Shown one piece after another: positions 26,673-36,834 of a DNA stretch of 64,000 nt. The translations under genes were made by a program, and so were the position numbers. Each line of letters starts with the position of its first letter. The first letter of the stretch is position 1. Location of the stretch: positions 1 through 64,000 of the forward strand of contig CALDHM010000006.1 of the NCBI GenBank assembly GCA_937941455.1, in the 5' to 3' direction. The notes beneath the pieces are model-generated. The model saw nothing but the letters and a program-made list of their open reading frames with translations. It did not search any database and had not been told where the DNA came from. This DNA is from an uncultured Pirellulaceae bacterium (GTDB lineage Bacteria; Planctomycetota; Planctomycetia; Pirellulales; Pirellulaceae).

Positions 26673-27631
26673 GGCCGTCTTTTCCTTTCGAACGATGATC
26701 CGACACAATTCCCTAGGCAAGTGACCGCAAACGCCTCAATGCGTTGACGAAAAACACGAGGCGCCGGAATCGGTGGAACTGCCATCGCGAGACCATCGTT
26801 AACAACCCGCAGCCAAAACCCCGAAAAATGCGCAATTTCGCACTTGTTCGGCTTCCAAAACCCGAACCAAAACCTAGCGGCACTCGTTCGGTCCCCACCA
26901 GAACGATCAATCGCTTTGTCACAAACCTCGCGTGCAACCCACGGGGACGACTCTAAAGATGCGCTTGGTAAAGTGATCACCGCGCGGATGATCCAACGCA
27001 TCAACCGCTGCAGTTAACTGCGGATCGATGATCTTGTCGCAGTGCAGAATCACGATGTGTGAGTCGCAAGCGATCTAGCGGCGAGCTGCTCGAGAATTTT
27101 CAAGTCCAGATCCGCAGGCCGCCTGAAGTAGAGACAGGCCTTGCCGAACTCGTAATTTCCCAGTTTGGCCAGCAATGCCGCTTGGTCCGGCGATTCAGCC
27201 GCCAGATCGACCACCAAATCATGGTCCAACGGCATGGGTCTATGGTCTCAATCGGTTCGCCTTCTCTGAAAGGGGACCGTTCACCGCTCGCGGCCTATCA
27301 AATTCTCCGGGCGTTGCCCTTTGACCAGTTCGACGAATTTCGATGCTCCAGCGATTCGGGACAAGCGGGACGAACTTGAACAGCATTTGATCGGCGATTG
27401 CCTCGAGTTGGCCAAGGCAACCTGCCAGCGGATCTTCGAGCGCGTTTGGCAGTTCTGGGATACGGTCAGGTTCGCGCCGGCGTGAGTTCGCTCGTGCGGA
27501 GTTCGCGCCACAATTCCCCTACTCGCTACCAGTGCGGCAGTCGTGACCGTTTTGGAGCTTGACTAAGGGGACAAGAACGATCATCGCCTCGAACAGTCGT
27601 GCGCGCCGTCATCTAACCTTCTTGAGCCGAG
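26673..27631. other. About 1-kb gene-poor region
   Basis: The only recognisable coding trace is a DUF1801-like fragment at 27050-27235. The remaining frames look like chance. The region may be the scar of a lost gene. Confidence 0.45.
27050..27235 (-). pseudogene. DUF1801-like C-terminal remnant
   Basis: The 61-residue frame contains LLAKLGNYEFGKACLYFRRP followed by ADLDLKILEQLAARS. It closely resembles the C-terminal half of DUF1801 (YdhG-like) proteins, which run to about 110-140 residues. The usual N-terminal half is not found upstream in any frame, so I regard it as a truncated remnant. A very small intact gene cannot be excluded. Confidence 0.5.
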
Positions 27632-27874
27632 TCATGGCAAATCCTCGCCGACGTGGGAGTTGAACGGATTGCAGCGGAGGATGCGCCAGAAGCCCTTGAG
27701 AGCGCCGCGGATGGCTCCGTATTTGCGAACCGCCTCGATGAAGTACTGGCTGCAAGTGGGGTGGAACCGGCATTTGGGGCCGAACAACGGGCTGATCCAT
27801 ATTTGGTAGCCGCGAACGCAGGCGATTATCGTATTGGCGGGTATTCGGATCAGAAATTGCGACAGCTTGCTCAT
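27632..27874 (-). CDS. yidD: Membrane protein insertion efficiency factor YidD
   Basis: From ATG 27874 the product is 80 residues with the full YidD signature: [37 protein letters not shown] and [12 protein letters not shown]. The three conserved Cys (FGPKC, HPTC, LRC) are present. The protein is thought to sit at the inner membrane and help YidC-dependent insertion. Usually it lies beside rnpA and yidC, but neither is found here. Confidence 0.92.
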   Translation of the reverse strand: MSKLSQFLIRIPANTIIACVRGYQIWISPLFGPKCRFHPTCSQYFIEAVRKYGAIRGALKGFWRILRCNPFNSHVGEDLP

Positions 27875-28270
27875 ACTGGAAAATTGTCGTGGTTGGCTCG
27901 CTTGTCGGCAAGTCGGGCGATGCGGACGAGTGCGAAACGGTCTCGAGATTTCCCCGGGCGACGGCGTGATCAAAGGCCTCGGCAGCGAGGGAAGCGCAGC
28001 CGTCCATACGTTGCTCTGCTCCCCGCCGCGAATTTGGCCGCTCGTGAACGGTTCCCGCGAGGCGCCGCACGCAACGTCCCGCTCGCGAATCGCGGCGTGA
28101 CGACAATTCGCCAGAGTGTTAAACTAGGCTTTGGTTCGAAACCCAACCACCGCGGGGCTCTCGCCCGCGATTTTCTCGAAAACCGGACGCTTGCGCGCTC
28201 CGGGGTTAGCATTGTGGAACAAAGCCCCGGGTTTCACCCACGTCGCGTCATTGTTTGCAGCCAGGACCCT
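27875..28270. other. Intergenic region between divergent yidD and the MoxR operon
   Basis: No gene was recognised, and I looked in particular for rnpA. A T-arm-like GGTTCGAAACCC at about 28133-28144 does not sit in a tRNA structure. Promoters for both flanking units are expected here but not identifiable by eye. Confidence 0.35.
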
Positions 28271-29326
28271 ATGCCCTCTTCCTCGACCCCACCTCCCAGC
28301 AGCAATCAACTTCATCGGCTCGTCCAGGTCCGTCAACGATTGATGGATGAGTTGTCGCAGGTCATTGTCGGCCAGCGTGAGGTGATCGACTTGATTTTGA
28401 TTTCGATCTTTTCGCGGGGGCATTGCCTGCTGGAGGGCGTACCGGGGCTGGCCAAGACACTGATGATCAGCACGTTGGCCAAGGCGTTGGATTTGACCTT
28501 CAATCGGGTGCAGTTCACCCCCGACATGATGCCAGCCGACATTACTGGGACCGAGATCATCGAGGAGAACCGCTCGACGGGGACCCGTGAGCGGCGTTTC
28601 TTGCACGGGCCGTTGTTCGCAAACGTTGTGTTGGCCGATGAGGTCAACCGCACACCGCCGAAGACCCAGGCGGCGCTGCTCGAGGCCATGCAAGAGCGAC
28701 AAATCACGGTGGGCGGCCAGCGGCATGTGTTGCCCGAGCCTTTTTTTGTCCTTGCCACGCAAAATCCGCTGGAGCAAGAAGGCACCTACCCGCTGCCCGA
28801 GGCTCAACAGGATCGCTTCATGTTCAACATCCTCATCCGTTACCCGCAATTTGATGAGGAGTTGGAAATCGTGCGACGTACGACGTCAAGGCAAGTGGCC
28901 GAAGTGTCGCCAGTGGTCAACGGCCGGGAAATCCTGGAGGCCCAAGATCTCGTTCGCGACGTTCCCGTCTCCGACCATGTACTACAGTATGCAACGTCAC
29001 TGGTGCGGCAAACGCGGGTTGGTCAACCAGGCGTCCCCGACTTCATCAGCGAGACGGTCCGCTGGGGTGCCGGACCGCGAGCGGTGCAGTATCTCGTGTT
29101 GGGAGCCAAAGCCAGAGCCTTGTTGTCGGGACGGACCCATGTCGCGATCGAGGACGTGACCGCTCTGGCGCCTCCGGTCTTACGGCATCGTCTCCGCGTC
29201 AATTATTCGGCCCAGAGTGATGGCGTAACGGCCGACGATGTGATTGCTCGATTGATCCAAGCGACCCCTATCACCGCAGACGATTTGACCCGCGATGCCC
29301 GACTCCAAAAGATTTTTGCATCCTGA
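28271..29326 (+). CDS. MoxR-family AAA+ ATPase
   Basis: From ATG 28271 the protein is 351 residues. It has Walker [15 protein letters not shown], the MoxR-typical [19 protein letters not shown], Walker [21 protein letters not shown], and sensor 1 in [20 protein letters not shown]. MoxR proteins are thought to be chaperones that assemble or activate complexes with VWA-domain partners. The three following genes encode such partners. The end overlaps the DUF58 gene by 32 bp. Confidence 0.92.
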   Translation: MPSSSTPPPSSNQLHRLVQVRQRLMDELSQVIVGQREVIDLILISIFSRGHCLLEGVPGLAKTLMISTLAKALDLTFNRVQFTPDMMPADITGTEIIEENRSTGTRERRFLHGPLFANVVLADEVNRTPPKTQAALLEAMQERQITVGGQRHVLPEPFFVLATQNPLEQEGTYPLPEAQQDRFMFNILIRYPQFDEELEIVRRTTSRQVAEVSPVVNGREILEAQDLVRDVPVSDHVLQYATSLVRQTRVGQPGVPDFISETVRWGAGPRAVQYLVLGAKARALLSGRTHVAIEDVTALAPPVLRHRLRVNYSAQSDGVTADDVIARLIQATPITADDLTRDARLQKIFAS

Positions 29327-30194
29327 CGCATTGGCCCGGATCTCGCGGTTGGACCTGCGAGCCAAGCAAATCGTGGAAGGCTTTTTGAGTGGAGCCCATC
29401 GCAGTCCGTTCTTCGGGCATTCGGTCGAGTTTCTCCAGCATCGCGAGTACGTGCCTGGCGACGACCTGCGGCATGTCGATTGGCAAGTTTGGGCGCGGCA
29501 AGATCGGCTGGTGGTCAAACAATTCGAGGAAGAGACCAATCTGCGCTGCTATCTGCTGGTGGACAGCAGCCGTAGCATGGAATACGCGGGGGGGGGCATC
29601 TCGAAGTTCGAGTACGCCAGTACCCTAGCGGCTAGTCTCGCGTGGCTGGTCCTCCAGCAGCATGACGCCGTAGGCTGCCTGACCTTTGATGATGACATTC
29701 GCGAGGTGATCCCAGCGTCCGCGGCAGCGGGCCATTTACCAACGATCGCCGACAGATTAAGCCGAACGACGCGGCGCGAAGCCTCACGTTGGGACACGAT
29801 TTTTGCCAGAGTCGCGGAGGTCTTCCCGCGGCGGGGCGTCATGCTGGTCCTCTCGGATTTTCTCGGTGATGACCGCCAGATCGTGAAGGGCTTACGGACA
29901 TTGGCCGAGCGGGGACACGAGATCGCCGCGTTGCAAGTGCTGGACGACGACGAGCTCGATTTCAATTTGGAGGGGCCAACTCGTTTTGAAGATCTCGAAG
30001 CGGAGGGGTTTCTGGCGTGCAATCCCAGGGCGTTGCGTGACAGCTACCTCGCAGCGGTCCAGGAGTATCTCGACCGTTTCCGCCACGGCGTCGCGGCGGC
30101 CGGCATGCAGTACAAGCTGGCTCGTACCAGTCGCAATTTCGGGGCCGTATTGGCGGAATTTCTGACCGAATGGCAAGCCCGCATTCGCCGGTGA
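29295..30194 (+). CDS. DUF58 / VWA-like protein
   Basis: The 299-residue protein has the DUF58 core [20 protein letters not shown] followed by WQVWARQD, and a VWA-type MIDAS motif in [14 protein letters not shown]. It starts inside the MoxR gene in another frame and is followed 10 bp later by the BatA-like gene, which implies coupled expression. A G9 tract lies just after the MIDAS codons. Confidence 0.9.
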   Translation: MPDSKRFLHPDALARISRLDLRAKQIVEGFLSGAHRSPFFGHSVEFLQHREYVPGDDLRHVDWQVWARQDRLVVKQFEEETNLRCYLLVDSSRSMEYAGGGISKFEYASTLAASLAWLVLQQHDAVGCLTFDDDIREVIPASAAAGHLPTIADRLSRTTRREASRWDTIFARVAEVFPRRGVMLVLSDFLGDDRQIVKGLRTLAERGHEIAALQVLDDDELDFNLEGPTRFEDLEAEGFLACNPRALRDSYLAAVQEYLDRFRHGVAAAGMQYKLARTSRNFGAVLAEFLTEWQARIRR

Positions 30195-30204
30195 TGGGAG
30201 CCAG

Positions 30205-32538
30205 ATGCCAGAGAACTTGTTTTCCAATTCGCCCGCCGTTTGGATCGCTTTGGCCGCGGGGTTGCTCGCGATCCCTGTGCTGATCCACTTGATCAACCGG
30301 CTGCGCTACCGCCGCGTGCCTTGGGCAGCGATGGAGTTTCTCCGGATCAGCCAGCGCAAGAATCGGCATCGCCTATGGCTCAAGCAGTTACTGCTGCTCC
30401 TCGCGCGAATGGCGATACTAAGCGTGTTGCTGCTGATGTTCAGCCATCTGGGTTGCCGCGATACGTCATGGACAAACTTGCTGGGACGCGGTGTCACGCA
30501 TCACTACCTTTTGCTGGACGACAGTTTGTCGATGAGCGCGAGCGACGAGGCGGGGACCAGCGGCCTCGAGCGGGCCCGCCAAACGGCACTGAAGATTTTG
30601 GAGCGGGCCCAAGGAAAGCCCGGTCAACTCCTCAGTGTCCTCCGCTGGTCACAGATTCCACCACCCGCAGAGACCGCGGTTGGCGACAGCCAGGCGCCCC
30701 CCCCGCAATGGAATTGGCAAGCTCAGTTACTCGATCGCCAGACACAGGACTCGATTGTTAAGTTTCTGGAATCCCTGCCGCGGTCGGCGCTGGCGGCCGG
30801 TCCCGAGCCCGTGGCGGATATCGTGGAACAAGCCATCAGGTCGCGACCGGATGAAACGGCGATCGTGTATTGGCTGAGCGATTTTCGCCACGAGGACTGG
30901 CGCAGCGATCACCGGATGCCGCGGCGTCTGGAGTCGTTGCGCGAGGTCGCGCAGCGGATCGAGCTACTGCGCTGCGATACGGTGTCGCGAGAAAATCTGG
31001 CGATCCGCCAACTGCGGCCTGTGGGAAACGTCCGGGCGGTGCAGGTACCGATCCCCTTTTCGATCACCGTCGACAATTTTGGCCAAAGTTCAGCGCGAAA
31101 CATCACCGTCAGCTTGAACCAACGGCCGATCAGCAGTCCAGACGGCAAACAAATCGTGCAGGGGGACCGTGAACCTTTGCCGAACTTATTCATCGAGGAA
31201 ATCCCGCCGGGAGGGAGCGTGACGCGGATTTTCAATACGGCGTTCGCCGAGCCTGGGAGCTATCTCGTGCGCGCCGAACTGCCGACCGATCCGCTGCGGG
31301 AGGACAACCTGCGCGAGGCGGTCGTCTCGGCGTCGCCCGCGCGGCGCGTGCTGGTTCTCGAGGGGCCGACCGGGAATGCCGCGGCCCCTTTTTTGGAGCG
31401 GGCGCTGGGCGCCAAGGGGCTGACCGGGATCGCGGTCGAAACCCGGCCGCTCGATTATTTGCGCGATCCGGTCGACCAGTCGCTTGAGGAGTACGATGTG
31501 ATCCTCGTGAGCGCCGTAGCGTCGCTTGATCAAGCGGCCGTTGGTCGATTGGAGGGCTTCGTCGAGCGTGGGGGGGGTCTGGCATGGTTCCTGGGCCCGG
31601 AGCTTGATCGAGCCTTTTTCGAGCAATCCCTCTACCGTGGCGGCCAAGGCCTGTTTTCAGTTCCCTTGGCTGGTCCCGTCGAGATCCCCTCCCGTGGATC
31701 GGAGGATCCGCCCGATGTCGTGGCCAGTCAGCATCCCTTGCTCGCCGCCCTGCGATCGCTTCGCAATTCGCCGCTAGACCTGGTGCAGATCAAGCGGGTT
31801 TACGTTCCCGCACCGGAATGGCGTGAGAGTCGCGAGGGGTCGACCGAGCCCGCGCGGGACGTCGATCTCCCCTGTACCTTGCGGGGCGATCCGCGGCGGC
31901 CGCTGATTGTGCTCGATCGCTTTGGCCGAGGGCGAACGGCGCTGGTCATGACCACTGCGGCGCCGACATGGAACAATTGGGCACGAAATCCGACCTTCGT
32001 CGTCGTGGCGATGTTGCTGCAAGATCATCTGGCTGCGGGCCGCTACCCCGACGAGGATCTGATCGTTGGCCGGGCCTGGCGCTGGCCGGTTCACCCGGGG
32101 GACAGCGAAACCTTGCTGCTGCAAACCCCCGTTACGGCGGAGCGGCCGGGAGAGTCGGTTTTGCTCGAGCCCCAATCTCTTGAGGGGGGGGGAGCCGAAT
32201 TTTGCCTGTCGCGAGATGTGACGGGGCGTTGCCTGAACGATGAGCCCGGCGTCTACGCCGTGACAGTACCCGCCGCTGGGCCGGGAGGGCGGACGACGTT
32301 GCACGCCGTGGGGGTCGATTGCACGGAAAGCTCGCTGGAAACTCCGACGGCGAGCCTGCTGACGGCCCGATTTGGCAAGCAAGCCCAAGTATTGGCTTGG
32401 GACGAATTTCACGCGGCTTTGGAGCAAGTTCCTGCGTCGCCGCTGACACGTGTGTTGCTCGTGCTGGTTGGCGGGTTGCTGCTGGCCGAGTCGGCTTTGG
32501 TCTATCTCAACAGTTATCATCCACGGAGCTCGCCGTGA
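30205..32538 (+). CDS. BatA-like membrane protein with VWA-type domain
   Basis: The 777-residue protein opens with the BatA N-terminal segment (WIALAAGLLAIPVLIHLINR) and a second membrane helix near residues 55-75. A degenerate VWA domain contains YLLLDDSLSMSAS. A large periplasmic part follows, with segments that resemble class I glutamine amidotransferase-like folds (VLVLEGPTGNAAAPFLERAL). A C-terminal helix (LTRVLLVLVGGLLLAESALV) ends it. The stop overlaps the next start (GTGA). G8 and G9 tracts occur in the gene. Confidence 0.82.
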   Translation: MPENLFSNSPAVWIALAAGLLAIPVLIHLINRLRYRRVPWAAMEFLRISQRKNRHRLWLKQLLLLLARMAILSVLLLMFSHLGCRDTSWTNLLGRGVTHHYLLLDDSLSMSASDEAGTSGLERARQTALKILERAQGKPGQLLSVLRWSQIPPPAETAVGDSQAPPPQWNWQAQLLDRQTQDSIVKFLESLPRSALAAGPEPVADIVEQAIRSRPDETAIVYWLSDFRHEDWRSDHRMPRRLESLREVAQRIELLRCDTVSRENLAIRQLRPVGNVRAVQVPIPFSITVDNFGQSSARNITVSLNQRPISSPDGKQIVQGDREPLPNLFIEEIPPGGSVTRIFNTAFAEPGSYLVRAELPTDPLREDNLREAVVSASPARRVLVLEGPTGNAAAPFLERALGAKGLTGIAVETRPLDYLRDPVDQSLEEYDVILVSAVASLDQAAVGRLEGFVERGGGLAWFLGPELDRAFFEQSLYRGGQGLFSVPLAGPVEIPSRGSEDPPDVVASQHPLLAALRSLRNSPLDLVQIKRVYVPAPEWRESREGSTEPARDVDLPCTLRGDPRRPLIVLDRFGRGRTALVMTTAAPTWNNWARNPTFVVVAMLLQDHLAAGRYPDEDLIVGRAWRWPVHPGDSETLLLQTPVTAERPGESVLLEPQSLEGGGAEFCLSRDVTGRCLNDEPGVYAVTVPAAGPGGRTTLHAVGVDCTESSLETPTASLLTARFGKQAQVLAWDEFHAALEQVPASPLTRVLLVLVGGLLLAESALVYLNSYHPRSSP

Positions 32539-35309
32539 AGTACGCGCCGATGTGGGACGAAAGTTCGGTCGAGCCCAGTGCCGAAATTGTCTACGGGCTG
32601 AATCCGGTCTTGCCGCTCAGCGAACCTTGGCAAGTCGCTATGTTCGCACTGGTCGTTGTCGGCGTGGTCGTCATCAGCTTGGCCGTGCTGTGGCGTGATG
32701 CGCGTGGTTTGCCGGCCGGATTGCGGTGGTTGCTCGCCGCGTTGCGTCTGTTGGCCGTGATTTCGCTGGTTCTGTTCGCTCTTGAGCCGCAACAGTCGAC
32801 CCGCACGAGGCAGCTCCACCGATCTCGCTTGCCCATTCTTGTCGACACGAGTTTGAGCATGAGTCTAAACAAAGAGGGGGGGGAGAGCAGCGGCGAGCGG
32901 CGCATCGACGCGGTCATCGCGGCCTTCCGCGATCCGCAATTTTGGAGCCCACTGTTGGCGAACCACGATATCGACGTTTATTGTTTCGACGACCAAAGCC
33001 AGGGAGAACTTGTGGCGTCCTCCCGCGCTGGGGAGGAACCGGCGGCGGCCGCCGTGCCCTCCGCGAAGACCGCTCCCCCGTCTTCGTCAAATTGGTTTGC
33101 TTCTCGGTGCGCGGCGTGGCTGACGATCGTCTGTGCCGGAATCGGGGTGTTTCTGCTCGGAGTTGCTGGGTGGTCAGCGGCGTGGGGCAGCGGCGAACGA
33201 TGGTGGATGGCGGGTGGCTGGTTGGCCATGACGGGAGCCTTGGCCGCGCTGGCCGTTTGCGATTTGGCGACCCCCGACCTAGTCTGGCAAGAATCGTTTC
33301 GATTAGCTTGGTATCGGCCTGCCGACGAGCAAGTTGCCCCGGCGGCGCGAACAGGAGAGGCCGCGGCTGCCGCCGGGCGTTTAGCGGCTCTGCCGTGGCA
33401 CGAGATCCTCGCGCCGCGCGGCGCGGCGACGCGGCTGGGGGACGTACTGGAAAATCTGGTCCAGCGCGAGCGGGGGGGGCCAATCCCCGGTTGTCTGGTT
33501 GTCAGTGACGGTGCGGTGAACGCGGGAGTCGACCTGAGCCGAGCCGGTGCTGCCGCGCGAGCCGCCGGAATCCCGCTGTTTCTCATCGGTGTCGGCAATC
33601 CAGAGCCGCCCAAGAATTTCGAAATCGTCAGCTGGCAACTCCCAGCCAAGGCGTTCCCGAAAGACCGCTTTTTCGGCCGCGCGGTCTTGCGGCACTCCGG
33701 CTATCGCGGCGCGGTGGTGCGACTGCAAGTCGTGTCGAGTGACGATCAAGGGCGTGAGCCAGAGGTCATCGAATCCGAGCTGGAGACTATCCTGGAAGGC
33801 GACGGCGAACCGCAAACGGTGGATGTCGAGTTGCAGCGCGAGGCGCTGGGGTTGCGGCGCTACCAACTGCGCAGCGCCCCCCTCCCCGATGAAATCGAGC
33901 TGAATGACAACCAACGGAGCAACCTGATCGAAATTGTTGATCGCCGCTCGGTCGTCCTGCTGGTAGCCGGTGGCCCGCATCGCGATTTCCAGTTTTTGCG
34001 GAATCAGTTGCACCGCGATCCGACTGTCGAGTTGCATGTTTGGTTGCAGTCGGCGCAGGAGGGAGCGTCGCAAGAGGGGGATCACTTGCTGGGGACTTTT
34101 CCCGGCACCCTCGAAGAATTGGACGCCGTCGATTGCATCGTCGCCTTCGATCCCGATTGGTCGCGGCTGTCTCCCGAACAAGCGGCGGTGCTCGAGGAAT
34201 GGCTGGCCAATCGGGCTGGCGGCCTGATCGTTACCGCTGGACCGGTCAACACGCCACAGTGGACGCGCTTGCCCACTCGCCATCCGGTGGCCAGTCTCGT
34301 GCGACGAATCTACCCGGTCGTGTTCTATCAACAGAGTTCCGCGGTGCTGAGCCTCGGTCGGTTCGGCGGCGAGCGGGCTTGGCCGCTTGAGTTCACTCGT
34401 GAGGGGGGGGCAGCGGAATATCTCTGGCTTGCCGACACGCGGGAAGAAAATGAGCAGATCTGGAGGCAATTCGCCGGAGTCTATGGCTACTACGCGGTGA
34501 ACGCGGCGAAGCCGGGTGCCGAAGTGCTGGCCTACTTTTCTGACCCGAAAACGGCTGTCGATGGACGACTCCCCATCTACCTAGCCAGTCAACTGTACGG
34601 TGGCGGCCGAGTCTTGTTCCAAGCCAGCAACGAGATCTGGCGGCTGCGGCGGTTAGATCCGGTCTATTTTCAAAGGTACTTCGACCGCGTAATTCGCTGG
34701 GCTTCGCAAGGCCGCCTCAATCGCGATGCGAAAAACGGCTCGCTGGTCACCGATCGGCAAAACTACTGGGTGGGGGAATCGGTGTGGATCCAAGCCAGCT
34801 TGCCAGCGATGAGCAAGGGCGCCGCATCTCTGGCTGCGTTGACCGTCGATGTGGTGCTGCCGGGTGGCGAGCGGGCCAGCGTGACGCTGCAGGCCGATCC
34901 CGCCGCGCCGCGACCAGGGACCTTCACTGGAAATCTGTTCGCGCAGCGAGCCGGTGACCATCGGCTCCGCTTGCCCCTGCCGCAACACCCCAAGGGCATG
35001 CTAACAGCCCAATTCAGTGTCGCCATTCCCGAAGTCGAAAAACAAGATCCGCGCCGCAATGATCAAGGCTTGCAAGCCCTCGCCGATCAAACGGGAGGTC
35101 GCTATTGGCGAGGACTCGACGAAGTCCGAAGCGGGAAAGGCGCTGCCGATATCCTGGCGACCGCTATTCCGCCGCAGGACCAAGTGACCGTCCTGCCCGG
35201 CGCTCCCCACCGATCGTTTCGGCGAAAATTGATGATCTGGCTGCTGATCTTCGCCACGTTCGTGCTGGCCAGCGAGTGGACGTGCCGCCGCTTGAATAAG
35301 TTGGCATGA
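32535..35309 (+). CDS. Large membrane VWA-domain protein
   Basis: Starting at GTG 32535, which overlaps the previous stop, the product is 924 residues. Two N-terminal helices precede a VWA MIDAS motif (PILVDTSLSMSLN). A further hydrophobic pair (AAWLTIVCAGIGVFLLGVAG and the next helix) interrupts the VWA domain near residues 195-255. The second half of the VWA fold follows (GCLVVSDGAVNAGVDLSRAG, GIPLFLIGVGNP), then a long extracytoplasmic region and a C-terminal helix. It completes the MoxR-linked set, and similar trios are common in planctomycetes. An ATG at 32550 is possible. Confidence 0.8.
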   Translation: MKYAPMWDESSVEPSAEIVYGLNPVLPLSEPWQVAMFALVVVGVVVISLAVLWRDARGLPAGLRWLLAALRLLAVISLVLFALEPQQSTRTRQLHRSRLPILVDTSLSMSLNKEGGESSGERRIDAVIAAFRDPQFWSPLLANHDIDVYCFDDQSQGELVASSRAGEEPAAAAVPSAKTAPPSSSNWFASRCAAWLTIVCAGIGVFLLGVAGWSAAWGSGERWWMAGGWLAMTGALAALAVCDLATPDLVWQESFRLAWYRPADEQVAPAARTGEAAAAAGRLAALPWHEILAPRGAATRLGDVLENLVQRERGGPIPGCLVVSDGAVNAGVDLSRAGAAARAAGIPLFLIGVGNPEPPKNFEIVSWQLPAKAFPKDRFFGRAVLRHSGYRGAVVRLQVVSSDDQGREPEVIESELETILEGDGEPQTVDVELQREALGLRRYQLRSAPLPDEIELNDNQRSNLIEIVDRRSVVLLVAGGPHRDFQFLRNQLHRDPTVELHVWLQSAQEGASQEGDHLLGTFPGTLEELDAVDCIVAFDPDWSRLSPEQAAVLEEWLANRAGGLIVTAGPVNTPQWTRLPTRHPVASLVRRIYPVVFYQQSSAVLSLGRFGGERAWPLEFTREGGAAEYLWLADTREENEQIWRQFAGVYGYYAVNAAKPGAEVLAYFSDPKTAVDGRLPIYLASQLYGGGRVLFQASNEIWRLRRLDPVYFQRYFDRVIRWASQGRLNRDAKNGSLVTDRQNYWVGESVWIQASLPAMSKGAASLAALTVDVVLPGGERASVTLQADPAAPRPGTFTGNLFAQRAGDHRLRLPLPQHPKGMLTAQFSVAIPEVEKQDPRRNDQGLQALADQTGGRYWRGLDEVRSGKGAADILATAIPPQDQVTVLPGAPHRSFRRKLMIWLLIFATFVLASEWTCRRLNKLA

Positions 35310-35337
35310 GTCGGCCGGACATGCGCTGTGATGCAAG

Positions 35338-35357
35338 GCACCGACTTCTATCGGTGC
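35338..35357. terminator. Hairpin between convergent genes
   Basis: GCACCGA (35338-35344) and TCGGTGC (35351-35357) form a perfect 7-bp stem with a 6-nt loop, midway between the VWA gene and the convergent aminotransferase gene. There is no T-run on either side. It may be a factor-assisted or bidirectional terminator. Confidence 0.35.
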
Positions 35358-35379
35358 GATGCGCGCTGCGACCCCATCT

Positions 35380-36576
35380 TCAACCGATTCGATTCAAGGC
35401 CGCAACTGCGGCAACGACTTCTTCCTCCGTGGTGCATAGGTGCGGCGCGAAACGGAGATAACCGTCACGCGGCGTGATGATGATCCGCTGCGCGTCCAGT
35501 TCGGCCGAGATCGCCTTGGCCGTTCCCCGTCGCGGAATCAGCGACAAAATCCCGGACCGGTGCTGCGGCTGATGGACCAGCGGTTGATAGCGACGGGTGT
35601 CGAGGTGCTCGAGAACCAGGTCCTGTAGGTGCCAATTGTGTGCGGCAATCGCCTCGATCGTGTTGGGGAGAAAAACCTCTTCGACCGCGGCCGATAGTCC
35701 GTCAACAAGGGCATAGGGCACGGTTGAATATTCGAACTTGCGTCCGTCGTCATAGGGATTCCAGCGGTGGTCGAGATACTCGGTTTCCTGCCGCATATGG
35801 TCGGCACCCGTCATGGTGATGGTGATTTTCTCGCGGAACTCGGGACTCGTGTACAGTACCCCCGTGCCGATCGGCCCCAGCAACCATTTCCAGCCGGAGG
35901 CGGCGACGCAGGCAATGCCATACTCTTCGGGGTACAAGGGGAGACAGCCGAGCGACTGTGCGGCATCGATCACTAAATCGACGTTGCGGCTGCGGCACAA
36001 ATCCCCCAGAGCGCGGAGGTCGGCGGCGAATCCGCCAGTGAACTGGACATGGCTGAGCGCGACGAGCCGCGTCCGCGGTGTGATCTGCGCCTCAAGTTCA
36101 TCGAGCGACCACGAACGAGCGAAGGAGTTGGCGACAGCCCCCACCCCTGGCCGCGAATCTTGGCAAGGCTCGACGTCATCCAGCAGCACCAGTTCGGCAC
36201 CACGACGTTGGGCCTGCAAGACCCAGGGATAGTGATTCGACGGATACTCATGAACGTAGCTGATGATCTCGTCGCCGGCTTGCAAGGGATATCCGTTGGC
36301 AATCATCGAGAGGGCTTCGGCCGTGTTGGTCACCATCGAAATGTTGGCCGGTGAGGTCCGCAACAGTTGCCCGAAGTTCTGACGGAAACGGCCTGCGATG
36401 TTCCGCGATCCGGTGTACTCGAAAATCACGCCCCGGCCAACCTCGCATTGCCGCTCGATGAACGCCGCAGCCCGTTCCGCAGCCGGACGGCACAGCGGGG
36501 AGACACTGCAGTAGGCTTGGAAGTTGACGTTGTTGCGGGCGGGAAAATGGTCGTTGTTCAGCGTCAGTGGTTGCAT
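35380..36576 (-). CDS. Class V aminotransferase (cysteine desulfurase / epimerase-like)
   Basis: From ATG 36576 the PLP enzyme is 398 residues. It has VTNTAEALSMIANGYPLQAG, VALSHVQFTGGFAADLRALG, DLVIDAAQSLGCLPL and the PLP-lysine segment ASGWKWLLGPIGTGVLYTS. The family includes SufS/NifS-type desulfurases and isopenicillin-N-epimerase-like enzymes. No fold-type motif fixes the substrate. The longer frame to 36648 has no better start. Confidence 0.82.
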   Translation of the reverse strand: MQPLTLNNDHFPARNNVNFQAYCSVSPLCRPAAERAAAFIERQCEVGRGVIFEYTGSRNIAGRFRQNFGQLLRTSPANISMVTNTAEALSMIANGYPLQAGDEIISYVHEYPSNHYPWVLQAQRRGAELVLLDDVEPCQDSRPGVGAVANSFARSWSLDELEAQITPRTRLVALSHVQFTGGFAADLRALGDLCRSRNVDLVIDAAQSLGCLPLYPEEYGIACVAASGWKWLLGPIGTGVLYTSPEFREKITITMTGADHMRQETEYLDHRWNPYDDGRKFEYSTVPYALVDGLSAAVEEVFLPNTIEAIAAHNWHLQDLVLEHLDTRRYQPLVHQPQHRSGILSLIPRRGTAKAISAELDAQRIIITPRDGYLRFAPHLCTTEEEVVAAVAALNRIG

Positions 36577-36834
36577 CGCGGTCCGGGTAAATAAACGAGT
36601 GGTCGGCGTCTTCGCTACGAAGCTAACAAGCCCCGGAGAATCCCTCAAGCGGCAACGTCAGGAAAAAATGCCAGGCGGCCACAATCGCTGCGACGCGACG
36701 ATTTGTCGAAAAGGGGCCGTCACTACGGCCCGCACCTTGGCCAGAAAAGTTTGTAAAATGGCAACGATTAGCCGTTTGACGCGGGCCGCGCGGGAGCGCG
36801 GTTGCGGACCCCTTGTCCATTGGGAATTGACGAC

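Noticed and set aside
28131-28147. tRNA T-arm-like sequence GGTTCGAAACCC
   Set aside because: The flanking bases do not form a T-stem, and no acceptor or anticodon arm is found upstream.
27970-28212. Minus-strand frame upstream of yidD as rnpA
   Set aside because: It lacks the RNase P protein motif and looks like random Arg-rich translation.
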